The notes below the pieces were generated by a model. That model did no database searches. It saw nothing but the letters and a program-made list of their open reading frames with translations, and had not been told where the DNA came from. The position numbers and the translations under genes were made by a program. Below, one piece after another: positions 25,016-37,000 of a DNA stretch of 64,000 nucleotides. The DNA comes from Hyperoplus lanceolatus. Taxonomy: Eukaryota > Chordata > Actinopteri > Uranoscopiformes > Ammodytidae. The stretch lies in the NCBI GenBank assembly GCA_026929865.2, contig CM049396.1, positions 18,717,001 to 18,781,000 on the forward strand, written 5' to 3'. The number at the start of each line of letters is the position of its first letter. The first letter of the stretch is position 1.

Positions 25016-28000
25016 TTGTCATGGTTTAGGGGAAGGCTAAAAGAAGCTTTCCCAAAGGTTTCAATTTCTACTGTAAGGAACATTGTCAGGGAATGGAAGG
25101 ACACAGGCACAGTGGCTGGCAGACCAAGAAAAATACAGGAGTGGCATAGGCGGAGTATTGTGAGAATGGTTGCACACAACCCACAGATCACCTCCAAAGA
25201 CCTGCAAGAACATCTGGCTGCAGATTGTGTATCTGTACATCGTTCAAAAATTCAGCGCAATTTGCACAAAGAACATCTGTATGGCCGGGTGATGAGGAGG
25301 AAGCCCTTTCTGCGCCCACACCACAGATACAGTTGCATGGAGTATGCAAAAGCTCATTTAGACAAGCCAGATTCATATTGGAAGTTTGGACTGATGAGAC
25401 AAAATTTAAGTTATTTGGTCTCAACAAAAAGCGCTAGGCATGGCGAAAGAAGAACACTGCATTCCAAGAAAAACACCTGCTACCTACTGTCAAATTTGGT
25501 GGAGGTTTAATCATGCTGTGTCCACTTCAGGGACTGGGGCCCTGGTTAAAGTCAATAGTCGGATGAATTCAACCCAGTTTAAACAGATTATTCAGGATAA
25601 TGCTCAAGCATCAGTCACAAAGTTGAAGTTGCGCAGGGGCTGCTATTCCAACAAGACAATGACCCTTAACACAGTTCAAATTCCTGCAGAGGGAAAAGTG
25701 CAATGTTCTTATATGGCCGTCGCAGTCCAATGACATGAATATTATCGAAAATCTATGGGATGATTTGAAGCGAGCTTTCCATGCTCGGCAGCCATCACAT
25801 TTAACTGAACTGGATCGCTTTTGTATGGAAGAATGTTAAAAATACCTACATCCAGGATCCAGCCATTCATCACAGGCTACCGGAGGCGTCTAGAGGCTGT
25901 TATTTTTGCAAAAGGAGGCTCAACTAAGTACTGATGTCATTTTTCTTTTGGGGTGCCCAAATGTATGCACCAGTCAAATTTTGTTATGATACCTATTGCA
26001 TATTTTCTATTATTGCAATACACAAAATGACACTGCTGAATTGCTTCATATATGAAAAAGGAATTTGCTTCTTTGAAATCCCAGCTCATGATGAACAAAA
26101 ATCCCCAAAATTAGAAGGGGGTCCCAAACTTTTTCATATGACTCTAAATACAACGGTACATTGTTATGTATAAACAGAGGTTGGTCGTAACGCGCTACAT
26201 TTACTCTGTTACAAATACTTGAGTAACGTTTTGAATAAATTGTAATTTTAGGAGTAGTTTTATTGCAACATACTTTTACTTGAGTAAATATTCGAAGAAA
26301 GAACGGTACTTTTACGCCGTTCCATTTGGCTACGTGACGGTCGTTACCTTATTTTTTTATATATTTTATTTATTACACGCGAGAGCTATTTCTCTCGTGA
26401 GTTCTCTCCCCGGGGACGTCTTCAGTCAACATCTCTATCACGTGACTATTTCAACCAATAAAAAACACATTACAAAAGCTTGCCAATCAAATGCAGCCAC
26501 TTCAGTCACATGACAAGTGTTGCCATGTTGTCATAGGACGCAACCATGGGCTCAACTATGGTTGCGTTCCGAATCGCATACTTTCTACTATATAGTATGT
26601 AGAAAAAAGATTTAGGATGTCCCGATTCTTGTGGCCAGATTTAGGATGGTTAGAATACCCGGATGGTCTACTTCATGCGGCCAAGATTGTTAGTGTTGAA
26701 AAGTGCATCCTATTTGGGCGATTCTGACCCACAATCCAGTGCGCACGTGAAGTGACGTAACATCGACGAAGCCTATAGGTCCATGTTATGAAAACAAACG
26801 GGGATGCGACGGATATAAAAGCAAGAGGCAAGATCAAGGCGCAATGTTATGATGAAATAAGAGAGAAAAGTACGTCCCAATAGTATGCCTACTGCATCCT
26901 AACTAGATTCTTTTTATCGTCAGATGTAGTATGTAGAATAGAAAAAAGAAAGAGTATGCGATTCGGAACGCAACCAATGTCCGCGGACTTTTTTAAAGGC
27001 TGCGGTTCCGCACCGATGTTGTGTCCGTGGCCGTGCCATGTAGGTTAAACGCATATTTTACCGACTATCTGGGTCAGTCGAGAAAATGCAAGAAACCGCT
27101 GATTCCGAGGAGCAATAGCCACACCCCTGGCCTCAAATACAAACTCACACACTCGCAAGCTCTCAATCACACTAACTCACAAAATAACAATCACACAGTC
27201 ACAGTGACACAGACTCCCACACACTCGCAATTACAGAGAAGCTGTTCTTCTTTGACACATGTCCTGTTCTCCCTGTAGCCTACTCACTTCGCATGCCCCA
27301 GTCTGGCTGTGTGAGAGTCTGAGAGTGGTCTCTTTGTTCAGCCACTCTGTAGTTTCATACGTTAAGTGAGTGTGCCAGCAGGTTTTGATGTGTAACGAAG
27401 TTTAATTTTGTGTGTTTTATATTTTTGGGGCTAAACCCAACCTAGATAATTTTCTCAGGGCCAGTGACATATTGTAGGAATTTGTTTTAAAATGTGTATG
27501 TGCAAAACAATTGCAACAGTGTTATAAGTGTATTGGTTTTAATTAATATAATTTTGGACAAGCCTAATTTATTATCATTTTATTTGAAGGGTGATTTATT
27601 TAATTTGGCAGATAATTAATTTATTATTGTTTGAGTTCAAGGGTTATTCATTTGATTTTTAAATACCTTATTTATTGTTTTATTTAAAATTATGTTATTT
27701 AACATATCTTTATTTGAACATTGCTGTTTTATATTATGTTCGTGTCTATTCTGTACCGTTTGTGTTGCTCTGTATATTTAAAAAATAAATCCAGAGTAAT
27801 TCAGTAGGCCTACTTGTGCTCTTGAGTACTTGAGTAGTCTTTTCACTGCATACTTTTTTACTCTTACTTGAGTAATATTTTTTACGACTACTTTGACTTC
27901 TACTTGAGTAATTATAATCTTAAAGTAACTTACTTTTACTTGAGTAAATTTTTTGGCTACTCTGCCCACCTCTGTGTATAAATGAAACCTCACATTTGTA

Positions 28001-31000
28001 TTTTACCTTATTGTGAACTTTTTCTGTGCTGTCAGTAAGGACTATCTTAACATGTGGCCATCTCATAGTATCCCTGCAGGCGGTTCCTATGTGGCAGGCC
28101 TAATGAAACCAATAAATGGGTGGAATGAATTTAAACTTAATTAACATTCACTCGTGTATTCCTCTCCTTTCTCACACACTGTAAATCTTAAACCTGTGTC
28201 ACAAAATCCTCCACACAGCATACTTTTTCAAGATGTACCGTGTATAACAATTCATAAAGCTGTACTGTATGTAATTTATATATTTCTAAACTTTAGCTGT
28301 TCTCTGAAATGATGATGGTTTATAAATGATTGGCACTCAAACATTTTTCAATACTGAGCAGCAAATTGAGATTTTGGACACCTACATATCAATATAACTT
28401 GGCATCATCAATCCATTGCATGCATTGTGCGATTGTAAGCAGAAGTGTACATTTCATGGATGCCACTTGTTTGACACTAATCAGCATTTACAAAGAAACC
28501 CTCCCCTTTAGCCTGGCCCTGAATCAATGTATGTGATAGTCAACTATCAAAGGCGTAACAGATACCACTTGTAATTCTTTGCATGTGTGGGGCAGTATGC
28601 ATTTATAATGATTTTTCATTACAAATGCAGGTGCATTCCTGATTCCATACATTCTGTTCCTTGTTACCTGTGGGATTCCTCTGTTCCTGCTGGAGACATC
28701 ACTGGGCCAGTACACCAGTCAGGGAGGAATCATGTGCTGGAGGAAGATTTGTCCCTTGTTTGAAGGTGAGGTATACCTGTGATGTACTGAACAAAGTTTA
28801 GCAGGTTAAGAAGGAAATAGTAAAGGGTCTATTGGCAGATGTTTTCATATTGTGTACGAACTGTGAACCTTACTGATGCAAATGGATATTTGTGGTATTA
28901 GCCTTTTTATACAGTATATAAAACTGATTTGAGTTAAAATACTACAGTAATGCAATTTTAACATTGAATCTTGTTTCCAGGCATGGGATACGCCAGCCAA
29001 ATGATCATTTTATATGGAAGTTTCAGCTACATTGTGATCATAGCCTGGGCTTTACTCTACCTTTTCTCGTCCTTCACTTCGGGTGAGCTGCCATGGGCTA
29101 CCTGTAATAATACATGGAATACAGGTCAGTTTGTCTTCAAAATGTATACCTTATTATTAGATCTATCTCACACATGCACCTGTCACTATCAGTGTTTAAG
29201 TTGTTACTAATAATTATTAATGTAATTAATGATTTACCATTTACACAACTTGATTTTAATAATGATAACTAGTTAGGAAAAGGTTTGCATTTTTTGTATT
29301 AAATATGGTGTGAACTGAATTAAATCCATTAATCAAGCTAAGCATTCTTTGTCAAACTGTGTTCAACGATAAATCGATATATTTCAGATTCTTGCGTGAT
29401 ATTGAGCAGCTATAATGCAACTGCCAACTGGACCTTGCCTGTGAATGCATCAATGTCTGTAACTGAGTTTTGGCAGTAAGTATTTATCCAAATGAGCCTG
29501 AATTCAATATAAATTAGTAACAAATTATCAAATGGATAAAAAGACAAAAAAAAGTATGCAACAGCGATTTGTAAAAAGACGTGCTACTTCAGTGGGAGAA
29601 AGTTCAAACAAATTAGATTTTTGAGAGCTTTTCTAAAATGCCTGTTCATATTTGTTCACGTAAGCATTGTCTGGCACTGTTAGGGTATGTCCAAACTTTT
29701 CGTAACTCATTGACATCTAATCAGTTTGTTACGTGTTAGGGCAGGAGAGCTTCAAACATTTTATAATAGAGGTTCAGGCCTCATGTAATTCCTGACGTTA
29801 TTCCCTGACATAACTGAAATTTGAAACTTGTCACTTCACAGTTGGATTTATTAGTCATATCGACTCTACATCTAACTTTAAACGGGTACAGGCTTGTCTT
29901 AGAATATGAAAAATAAGACTTCAAGACCACTGCAATGATTCAAACATCTTTGAGTACACATACATTTATATAATTCTTATTTTTTCTTGCAATCATGCAA
30001 GCAGCTTGAGTTACTTAGATGTGAACGCTCCAAAGCAACTTAAGTACAGTGTCAGTGCTTAAAAGCTCTTCCATCAAGCTCATTAGTTAATTTACACATA
30101 AAAACACCACCTGAATACTGAAGGTGTGAAGGGCTTCAAGCAAGTATTATTATTAATAGTTTGCTGAGTTTCATCATCATTGTTACTTTCAAGACTTGTC
30201 AATCACAGATATATCTTATGATGCTTATGGCTACATACCATTTAAGTGTGACAGTGCCAGAACCCTGGTATTTTGCAAGCTGGCTTATCAGGACATCTAA
30301 AATGTAACAAAGCCATTGCTGTTCATTACACTAGTTTACAGAAAATACTGAGACTGGGGTGTCATTACTAGAGCTTAACCTTTTTCTTTTCTTTTTTTGC
30401 AGGAAAATAATAAACAATAGTAAGAAAATATTAACATTATTGACATGCATTGTTGTACATTTCCACAAATAATTGGATGGCAATATCTTTATCCTTCCAG
30501 ACGGCGGATCCTAAATATCTCGCCCGGCATAGAGATTTTGGGAAAAATACAGTGGGACCTTTCTTTATGCCTTCTTCTGGCCTGGATCTTCTGCTACTTT
30601 TGCGTCTGGAAGGGAGTGAAATCCTCAGGAAAGGTGAGACTGAAATTCATTTATATGAATTTCTTTGGTTACTCCATCTGAGTGAAGGTTTTTTCAAAAG
30701 ATTGCCAGACCGAAACATTACAGTTTTAAATATTTGTCAATGTATTCTAACTAAGGATGTTACGGTATGGAAAACTCACATTTCGATAATACCTCTGTAA
30801 CAATCCACAGTAAAGTATTTATGGCAATATTTGAATTAAAAAAATAAATATTACCCCAATATATGGGATATATAATATCTACATTTATAAATACATAGTT
30901 CAACTCATACCCCACAGCAGCCTGTGTTACATACCTTTGGTATTTAAAAATGAATGGATTAAAATTAAATGTTACTCACAATATTTCTGATAACCAATTT

Positions 31001-34000
31001 TCTACATCAAACTAAATCTTCTGAATTTCTCAGTTATTCACTTTTTTCACATGCGGTTTCATGATACATTCTGTACATTACCCAGCAAACTCTCCAACAT
31101 GTTTATAAGAATAGGCGCTTCTTTTATTTGTAACAAAATAATTCTCTGCTTTAATGTAGGCCACCTACTTCACAGCCACCTTCCCCTTCCTCATGTTGGT
31201 GGTGCTATTCATTAGAGGAATGACCCTTCCAGGAGCCTTCCATGGCATAAAATACTACCTGTACCCAGACCCTTCACGGCTTGCTGACCCACAGGTTTCT
31301 TTCAGCCCAAAAAGTGTCATATAATTGTCTGATTATTCTATAGCAATAAGTAGGAGTGTTTTAAGTAAAACACACTTGTGGTTTATAGGTTTGGATGGAC
31401 GCCGGAACCCAAATTTTTTATTCCTATGCCATATGTTTGGGAGTCCTGTCTACACTTGGGAGCTACAACGAGTACAACAATAACTGCTACAAGTGAGTAT
31501 GTCAAGATATGACTATGTGAATCATTTTCCTGTCAGCCTTCAGTTATATGCATCCATCACTCATATTTAATTTTTCTATTACTCATGTTTTTCTTTAGTT
31601 TGACTACAAGTTTTTTTTAATGTATTTGCATACATTTGAAAGGGTTAGCATGTTCTGTACATTATTTTACTGTAAAAACAGAAGTTTAAGAGACCAAGTA
31701 AGACCTCATGACACAAGGCATTTTTCTTGATTTGCAGGGACTCCTTCTACCTTTGCTTGTTGAACAGTGGAACTAGCTTTGTATCTGGCTTTGCCATTTT
31801 CTCAATTCTTGGCTACATGTCACAGAAACAGGGTGTGGACATTTCTACCGTTGCTGAGTCAGGTACGAATGTGAACCAACATTAGTGTCGGTGAGAGCAA
31901 GGTCAAAAGGGTTGCCCCCTAATGCAGACAGTCAAGGCAGCTGGTTAGCGTCAATGATTTATTTTGGAAAATAGTCAGCAGCTCAGGTAGTAAGATGGGG
32001 AGACAGGGATACCAAGGGCTTAAAGCAGACACAACAGACAATGCCAATTAAAGAGACTTTCTATTGTACGATCACATGAAAATAATATCATATGGCCTAC
32101 TTTTTCCCACAGTTTTGATTTTCAGAATATAATAAAAATGAAGAAGGCAGACAACTGATTGTTCTCAATTGAAGGAGTATTTTACAATTTCAAATGGCTT
32201 CTAATTTTAATTTTCAGTTGTATCTGTCATGATTATTCTGCCCAAAACATTCAAGTGAAGAACATGCACAAGTAAACGGCTTTGACACAGACAGAGAAAA
32301 TAACCAGCTTTATCGCCCCCCAAAGTTTTATCAAAAGACACACTGTGGCAGACAGCGATGGCTTATTCACTGTTGGTTTCACTTTCCAGGTCCTGGCCTT
32401 GTCTTTATAGTCTACCCACATGCTGTGACCCTTCTGCCGTGCCCTCAGGTCTGGTCCGTGTGTTTCTTCTCCATGGTCGTCTTTTTAGGAATAGATGGTC
32501 AGGTGAGTTGGAGTCTTTTCCGGCAGTTTCTCCCGGTAATGTTTTCTCTTCTGTTGTCCCTGAACTAACTAGTACAGCAGATAAGCGCACATATTAATAA
32601 CAAGTGTGCACTTTTTGAGAAAAGCATCACATTTCTAACATGGTTAGTCCATGCAATAAGGTTTGTTTATTTTCAGGTGTGGCGCTACAGCAAACCTCGT
32701 AGGGTTACCAAAATCATCGTAGCTCCTCCTCAAAGACATTTGACACGATTCCCATTAAAACTTTTTGAGTTATTAAGGTCACAAGGCAATCCTACCTTAC
32801 CAATGATCGGCTTATCAGTAGCTGTCATAGTAACAAACCTTGACACTAAACAGGAAATTGCAGTCAACCACCAGTCATCAGCAAAAACCAACCAACAAAT
32901 CATCCCAAAATTGTAATATAAGCCATCAGGCAATGTATTTATTTCCAACCACTTGGCTGTTGCAGTTGCAGCAGAAAATGAGTATGCATGGCTCAGCAGG
33001 TCAAGAAAGCTGTTGAAAAAAACAATGGATGGCATGACATTGTGGAAGTTTTACCATACTGATGCACATCACACTTTAATTTCACCTGCAGCAATCATTA
33101 CACTTCCGCCTTTGTTTCTTGACAACGCACACTCAGTGATTATGATGTGGTACTCAATAAACTTCATCTGGGAAGCAGTTCAGCATATGAACCCTGGTCG
33201 GAATGCTGTCCTAGCTACTGACCAACCGCTTTTCCCGCTTGCCAAGGAGAACCATGGACCTGGACAGCAACTCACAGAGAGTATCACTTTTCCCCTTCAT
33301 ACTGTACATACCAGCCATGTCAACAAGACCCACCATGCACACCAGGTCACAGCTGCAAGCCTTTTTTTTTATCAATATATTTTTTGTTTTTTTCTTTTTT
33401 TTAACAAGAACAAGAACAATACAACAACAAAAACAATAGAAATACACAAACAGTACTGACCAAATAATAAAATAAAAAATAAAAAAATATATACACATAC
33501 AGTATAGCCTACTGTATATTATATAGAAAAATAAAAAAAATATAAAAAACGGGGGGGAGTGATTAGTCAGGGGCCAGGGTCGCTAACGAATTAAAGTAAT
33601 TTATAAATGAATCCCATTTTTTTGAAAAGAAAAATGAGCAGCCTCTAATTGTAGGGAAGAGTGGCCTGAGCTGTGCCAGTGGGGAAGTTGTGCCACCCCT
33701 TGTTTCTAGAAAACCGTGGAGGAAATTGGAAATGTGACCATATATTTAAGAAGAGCCATCCATTTGACTCATCCTGTAAAGAAGGACAAGGAATAAGACA
33801 TAAGCACATTTAAGCTCAAACAACTGTGTTTTCAAAGTAAAATTTCCATGATCAAGGTTTTTTAATTATTGTGCCTGAACAATTATAGACAAGTTTGAAA
33901 ACATTTGACACATGTTTTAGTGCTGTAGCATGCTACACTTTGAGTCTAACAGTTGTCAGCCCTAAACTGCTGCATCATGCTAATTAGCCAAAATTCTGGG

Positions 34001-37000
34001 GTTTGGGTGATGTGTGCCAAAGGGCCTAGGTGAGTTATAAGTAAGTAAGTAAAATGCATTTATAAAAGCACATTTATAACAGTTTGCACTGTGCAAAGTG
34101 CTGTACACAGTGCATTCAGTTGGTAAACAATGAAGGTAAAATAACGATAAAAAAAAGACATAAAGCCCATACATCCACATATAAACAAAGATAGTAGTGC
34201 AGAGATAAGATAGTTAATGGGGAGGAAAAGCCAGGTTATACATATGGGTTTTGAGCCTTGATTTAAAGGCAGAAATGGAGGGGGAATCACATTTGTCAGC
34301 TGGCAGTTGGTTCCACAAGCACAGAGCAGCTAGTGCAAAGTTGAGTTGTGCCAGTGGCATGGCTGTATACTCTGGTCACCAAAAAGAAATTGATCGTCTA
34401 CAGTAGCTCAGAAGAGACTGACATCTCCATTCCACTTAACGACACCACTGACAAGAGTTCATGGGCCTCATTTATAACGGTGTGCGTAGAAACCATCCTA
34501 AAACATTGCGTCCGCTGAAAGCCAAAAATGTGCAGTGCAAAAAAAAATTCAGATTTATAAAACTGTGCGGCGCACAGTTTCACGCAATCTTCCCTTTATA
34601 AATACCCACCTGCGGTGAATTGTGCGCAGACGATCTCCACCCCGTGTCCTCCCACTTCACCTCCCAATTTCATTCCACATTCTACCATACATGGCGAATG
34701 CTAAATAGCTCCTGAATATGATGACACACTTAATAAGCACGGAATTTTGACTGACATGAGGAAAAAAGGGAGGCAACCGTCCGCAAAGAAAGCGACTGTG
34801 AAGGAAGAAAGCCCGTGACGTGCATGTGCTGCAGAAACTGGCACACACACACACACACCCGCGCGCTTATCACATATTATGATTGGCACAGTCGTTGTAG
34901 TCTTTGTAAAGCAGTTTCGCCCAACTTTGTACTTCATGCAATATTACGTATTAGCGTAGGCCTACCTGTAGTATTATGTAGGCCTATATAAAATATGGTG
35001 TGACAAGTGAAATAATGCCTATAGTCTATTCGAGAGAATTGTTTATCTCCGTGAGATCAACACATTTCCAACAACGTCAGATTATAGTTTAATCTAGAGG
35101 GGGAATTGTTATGGGAAAGAGATGCGTGTAATGATTTGCTAAATTCATAACATGATTTTATCTAACGAAATATAGGCCTACAATTTAATTAATATCTGTT
35201 GGCCTTAACTTTGTACAAAACTGCTTTTTACTCCCCTCTTAAAATTTGCTCTCCCGCTGGGCACTCACGGAAACACCTCCCGACGTATAGGATATTATTA
35301 TAGAGTAGCGCTAAAAGATTAAATTTATAAAATAACCAAAACATGTAGACCTAGGCTTCTTGATAAGTAATTCAACCTACATCACAACTGCATGCCATAG
35401 ACTACAGTAGCCATATATTCGCAACTATAGGTAAGCCTATACATTTTATTGACTAAATATATTGGGTGTCAAGCATCATTTGTCTGGGTTTTTCTGATGA
35501 CTGAGCTTTATTTCGTGGTGTTGCCATTGAGTGTCGCTGATTCCCCGAGTCAGGAAAACCTTGCGGTAGCTCTACGCATGGTCAAAAGTTGGCGTAGGAA
35601 TACGCACACTTCTCCGCAAATAATGTTTTTATAAATACCAATGTTTGCCACCGCACATTTTCCCGCACATTTCTTTCCGTCTACGCAAGTTTTTTTTGCG
35701 CCGCAAGCTTTATAAATGAGGCCCCAGATGGCCAGAACGATGAAGATGGTGACGTTGTCATTGTGAGCTTTGCAGGTAAAACCACCTAGATCTGCCAGGC
35801 CTTGACCTTCAATCTTTGTAAAATATTTACTTTATTTACTTTAAATAAACCTTAAATAAGTAATTGTCTTATGGATTTTTCTTGCATTACAGTTTCTGAG
35901 ATATATATCAATGGCACAATTTACCCCATGTTATTCTCTCTTGTGGCACAATTTACACCACACTAGGGGCAAGTTGTGCCACAAGACAACTTTTTTTTTT
36001 ACGAAAGCTATATTTCTTAATCAGTTTATTCCAGATCCAAAGTTTTTATTGCCAGGAATGCACAACACCCTGAAATATATGTACATATTTGAGTTGTAGA
36101 CATACCGGTCAAGGCTTCACTTTAAAATAACTTTGAGAAAAAGTGGCACATCTCACCCCACTCTCCCCTATATCTTATTTTTTCAAATTTGAGAAAGAAC
36201 ATGATGTCCTTGAGCCAGTTTGGAATCGATGGGGGATTAGGGGATTTCCACAAAAGTAAAATATGGCGTTTTGCCAGAAGTGGGGTGAATGCTAATATTT
36301 CTGATTGTAAGGTGGTAATATGGGGTTGTGTAAATGGGGTTCCAAATATTGCAATGAAGGGGTCTGTCTTAATCTGGGCTCCTAGAACCTTTGTCATGAT
36401 CATAAAAAAGTCAGTCCAGAATCTGTGGAGTCTGGGACAATAAAAAAACATATGACTCAATTTACAAGAGGAGGCGTGGCATCTGTCACATTGGTCCACA
36501 ACATCTGGATAAATTCCAGATAGTCTGGATTTGCTAAAATGGACTCTATGTAACACTTTAAACTGTATAAGCTGCAGCCTGGCACAAGGAGAAGATGAGC
36601 GTAGACTATGCACAGCCTTATCCCACCATTGATCTGTCAAATTTACCCCAAGCTCACGCTCCCATGCATTTTTGCTTTTGACAGCGGAACTGTTTTCCAG
36701 AGCCATGAGTTTGTCATAAATCTTAGATATTAGTGATTTCTGCTGGGGTTTTAAGTTGCAAACCTTTTAACACTTCTTCAACAAACTTACACTGAAGACT
36801 GCACATCTGATGATACTGATGACATGCAACCTGATAGTCTTTTTGGGGGGGTGCATTAAATATGACTGCAATAGGGATTCCACATACAGCTGGAATTTAT
36901 CTTCATTAAGTGACCTTATGTTTCGCAGCAAGAGAAGCTTGATGTCAGGAGGATAAAGCGGTTGGTCAGTAGCAAGGACCGCAATCTGACCCACAGATGT

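Larger units (their letters stand above)
33652..36170. mobile_element. TA-flanked DNA transposon inserted in the L1 ORF2
   Basis: The ends read TAGGGAAGAGTGGCCTGAG and, reverse-complemented, TAGGGGAGAGTGGGGTGAG, both continuing to TGTGCCA. Removing the element with one TA restores the L1 reading frame (KIRY-TIRG), showing a TA target duplication. It contains a teleost repeat at 33960-34345 and an internal coding-like segment interrupted by a 1.26 kb MITE. A truncated second copy lies at 50503-51470. Confidence 0.85.
33361..36790 (-). pseudogene. L1-type LINE, 3' part of ORF2, split by an insertion
   Basis: On the - strand, 36169-36790 encodes [20 protein letters not shown], a zinc-knuckle-like CDRC...H...C segment and [19 protein letters not shown], typical of the C terminus of fish L1 ORF2. 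The frame continues after a 2.5 kb insertion as [20 protein letters not shown] and a stop, followed by an A/T-rich 3' tail ending in poly(A) (poly(T) on + at 33361). A frameshift occurs near 36720 and the 5' part is missing, as is usual for a 5'-truncated LINE copy. Confidence 0.82.

Noticed and set aside
32671-32916. Possible alternative SLC6 exon after TTTTCAG at 32675
   Set aside because: The sequence is the left arm of a transposon (inverted copy at 37010-37347), and exon 10 at 37720 continues the conserved protein exactly.
33239-33459. End of the 168-codon frame ([11 protein letters not shown]...)
   Set aside because: It runs into the poly(T)/A-rich tail of the L1 and is not protein-coding.
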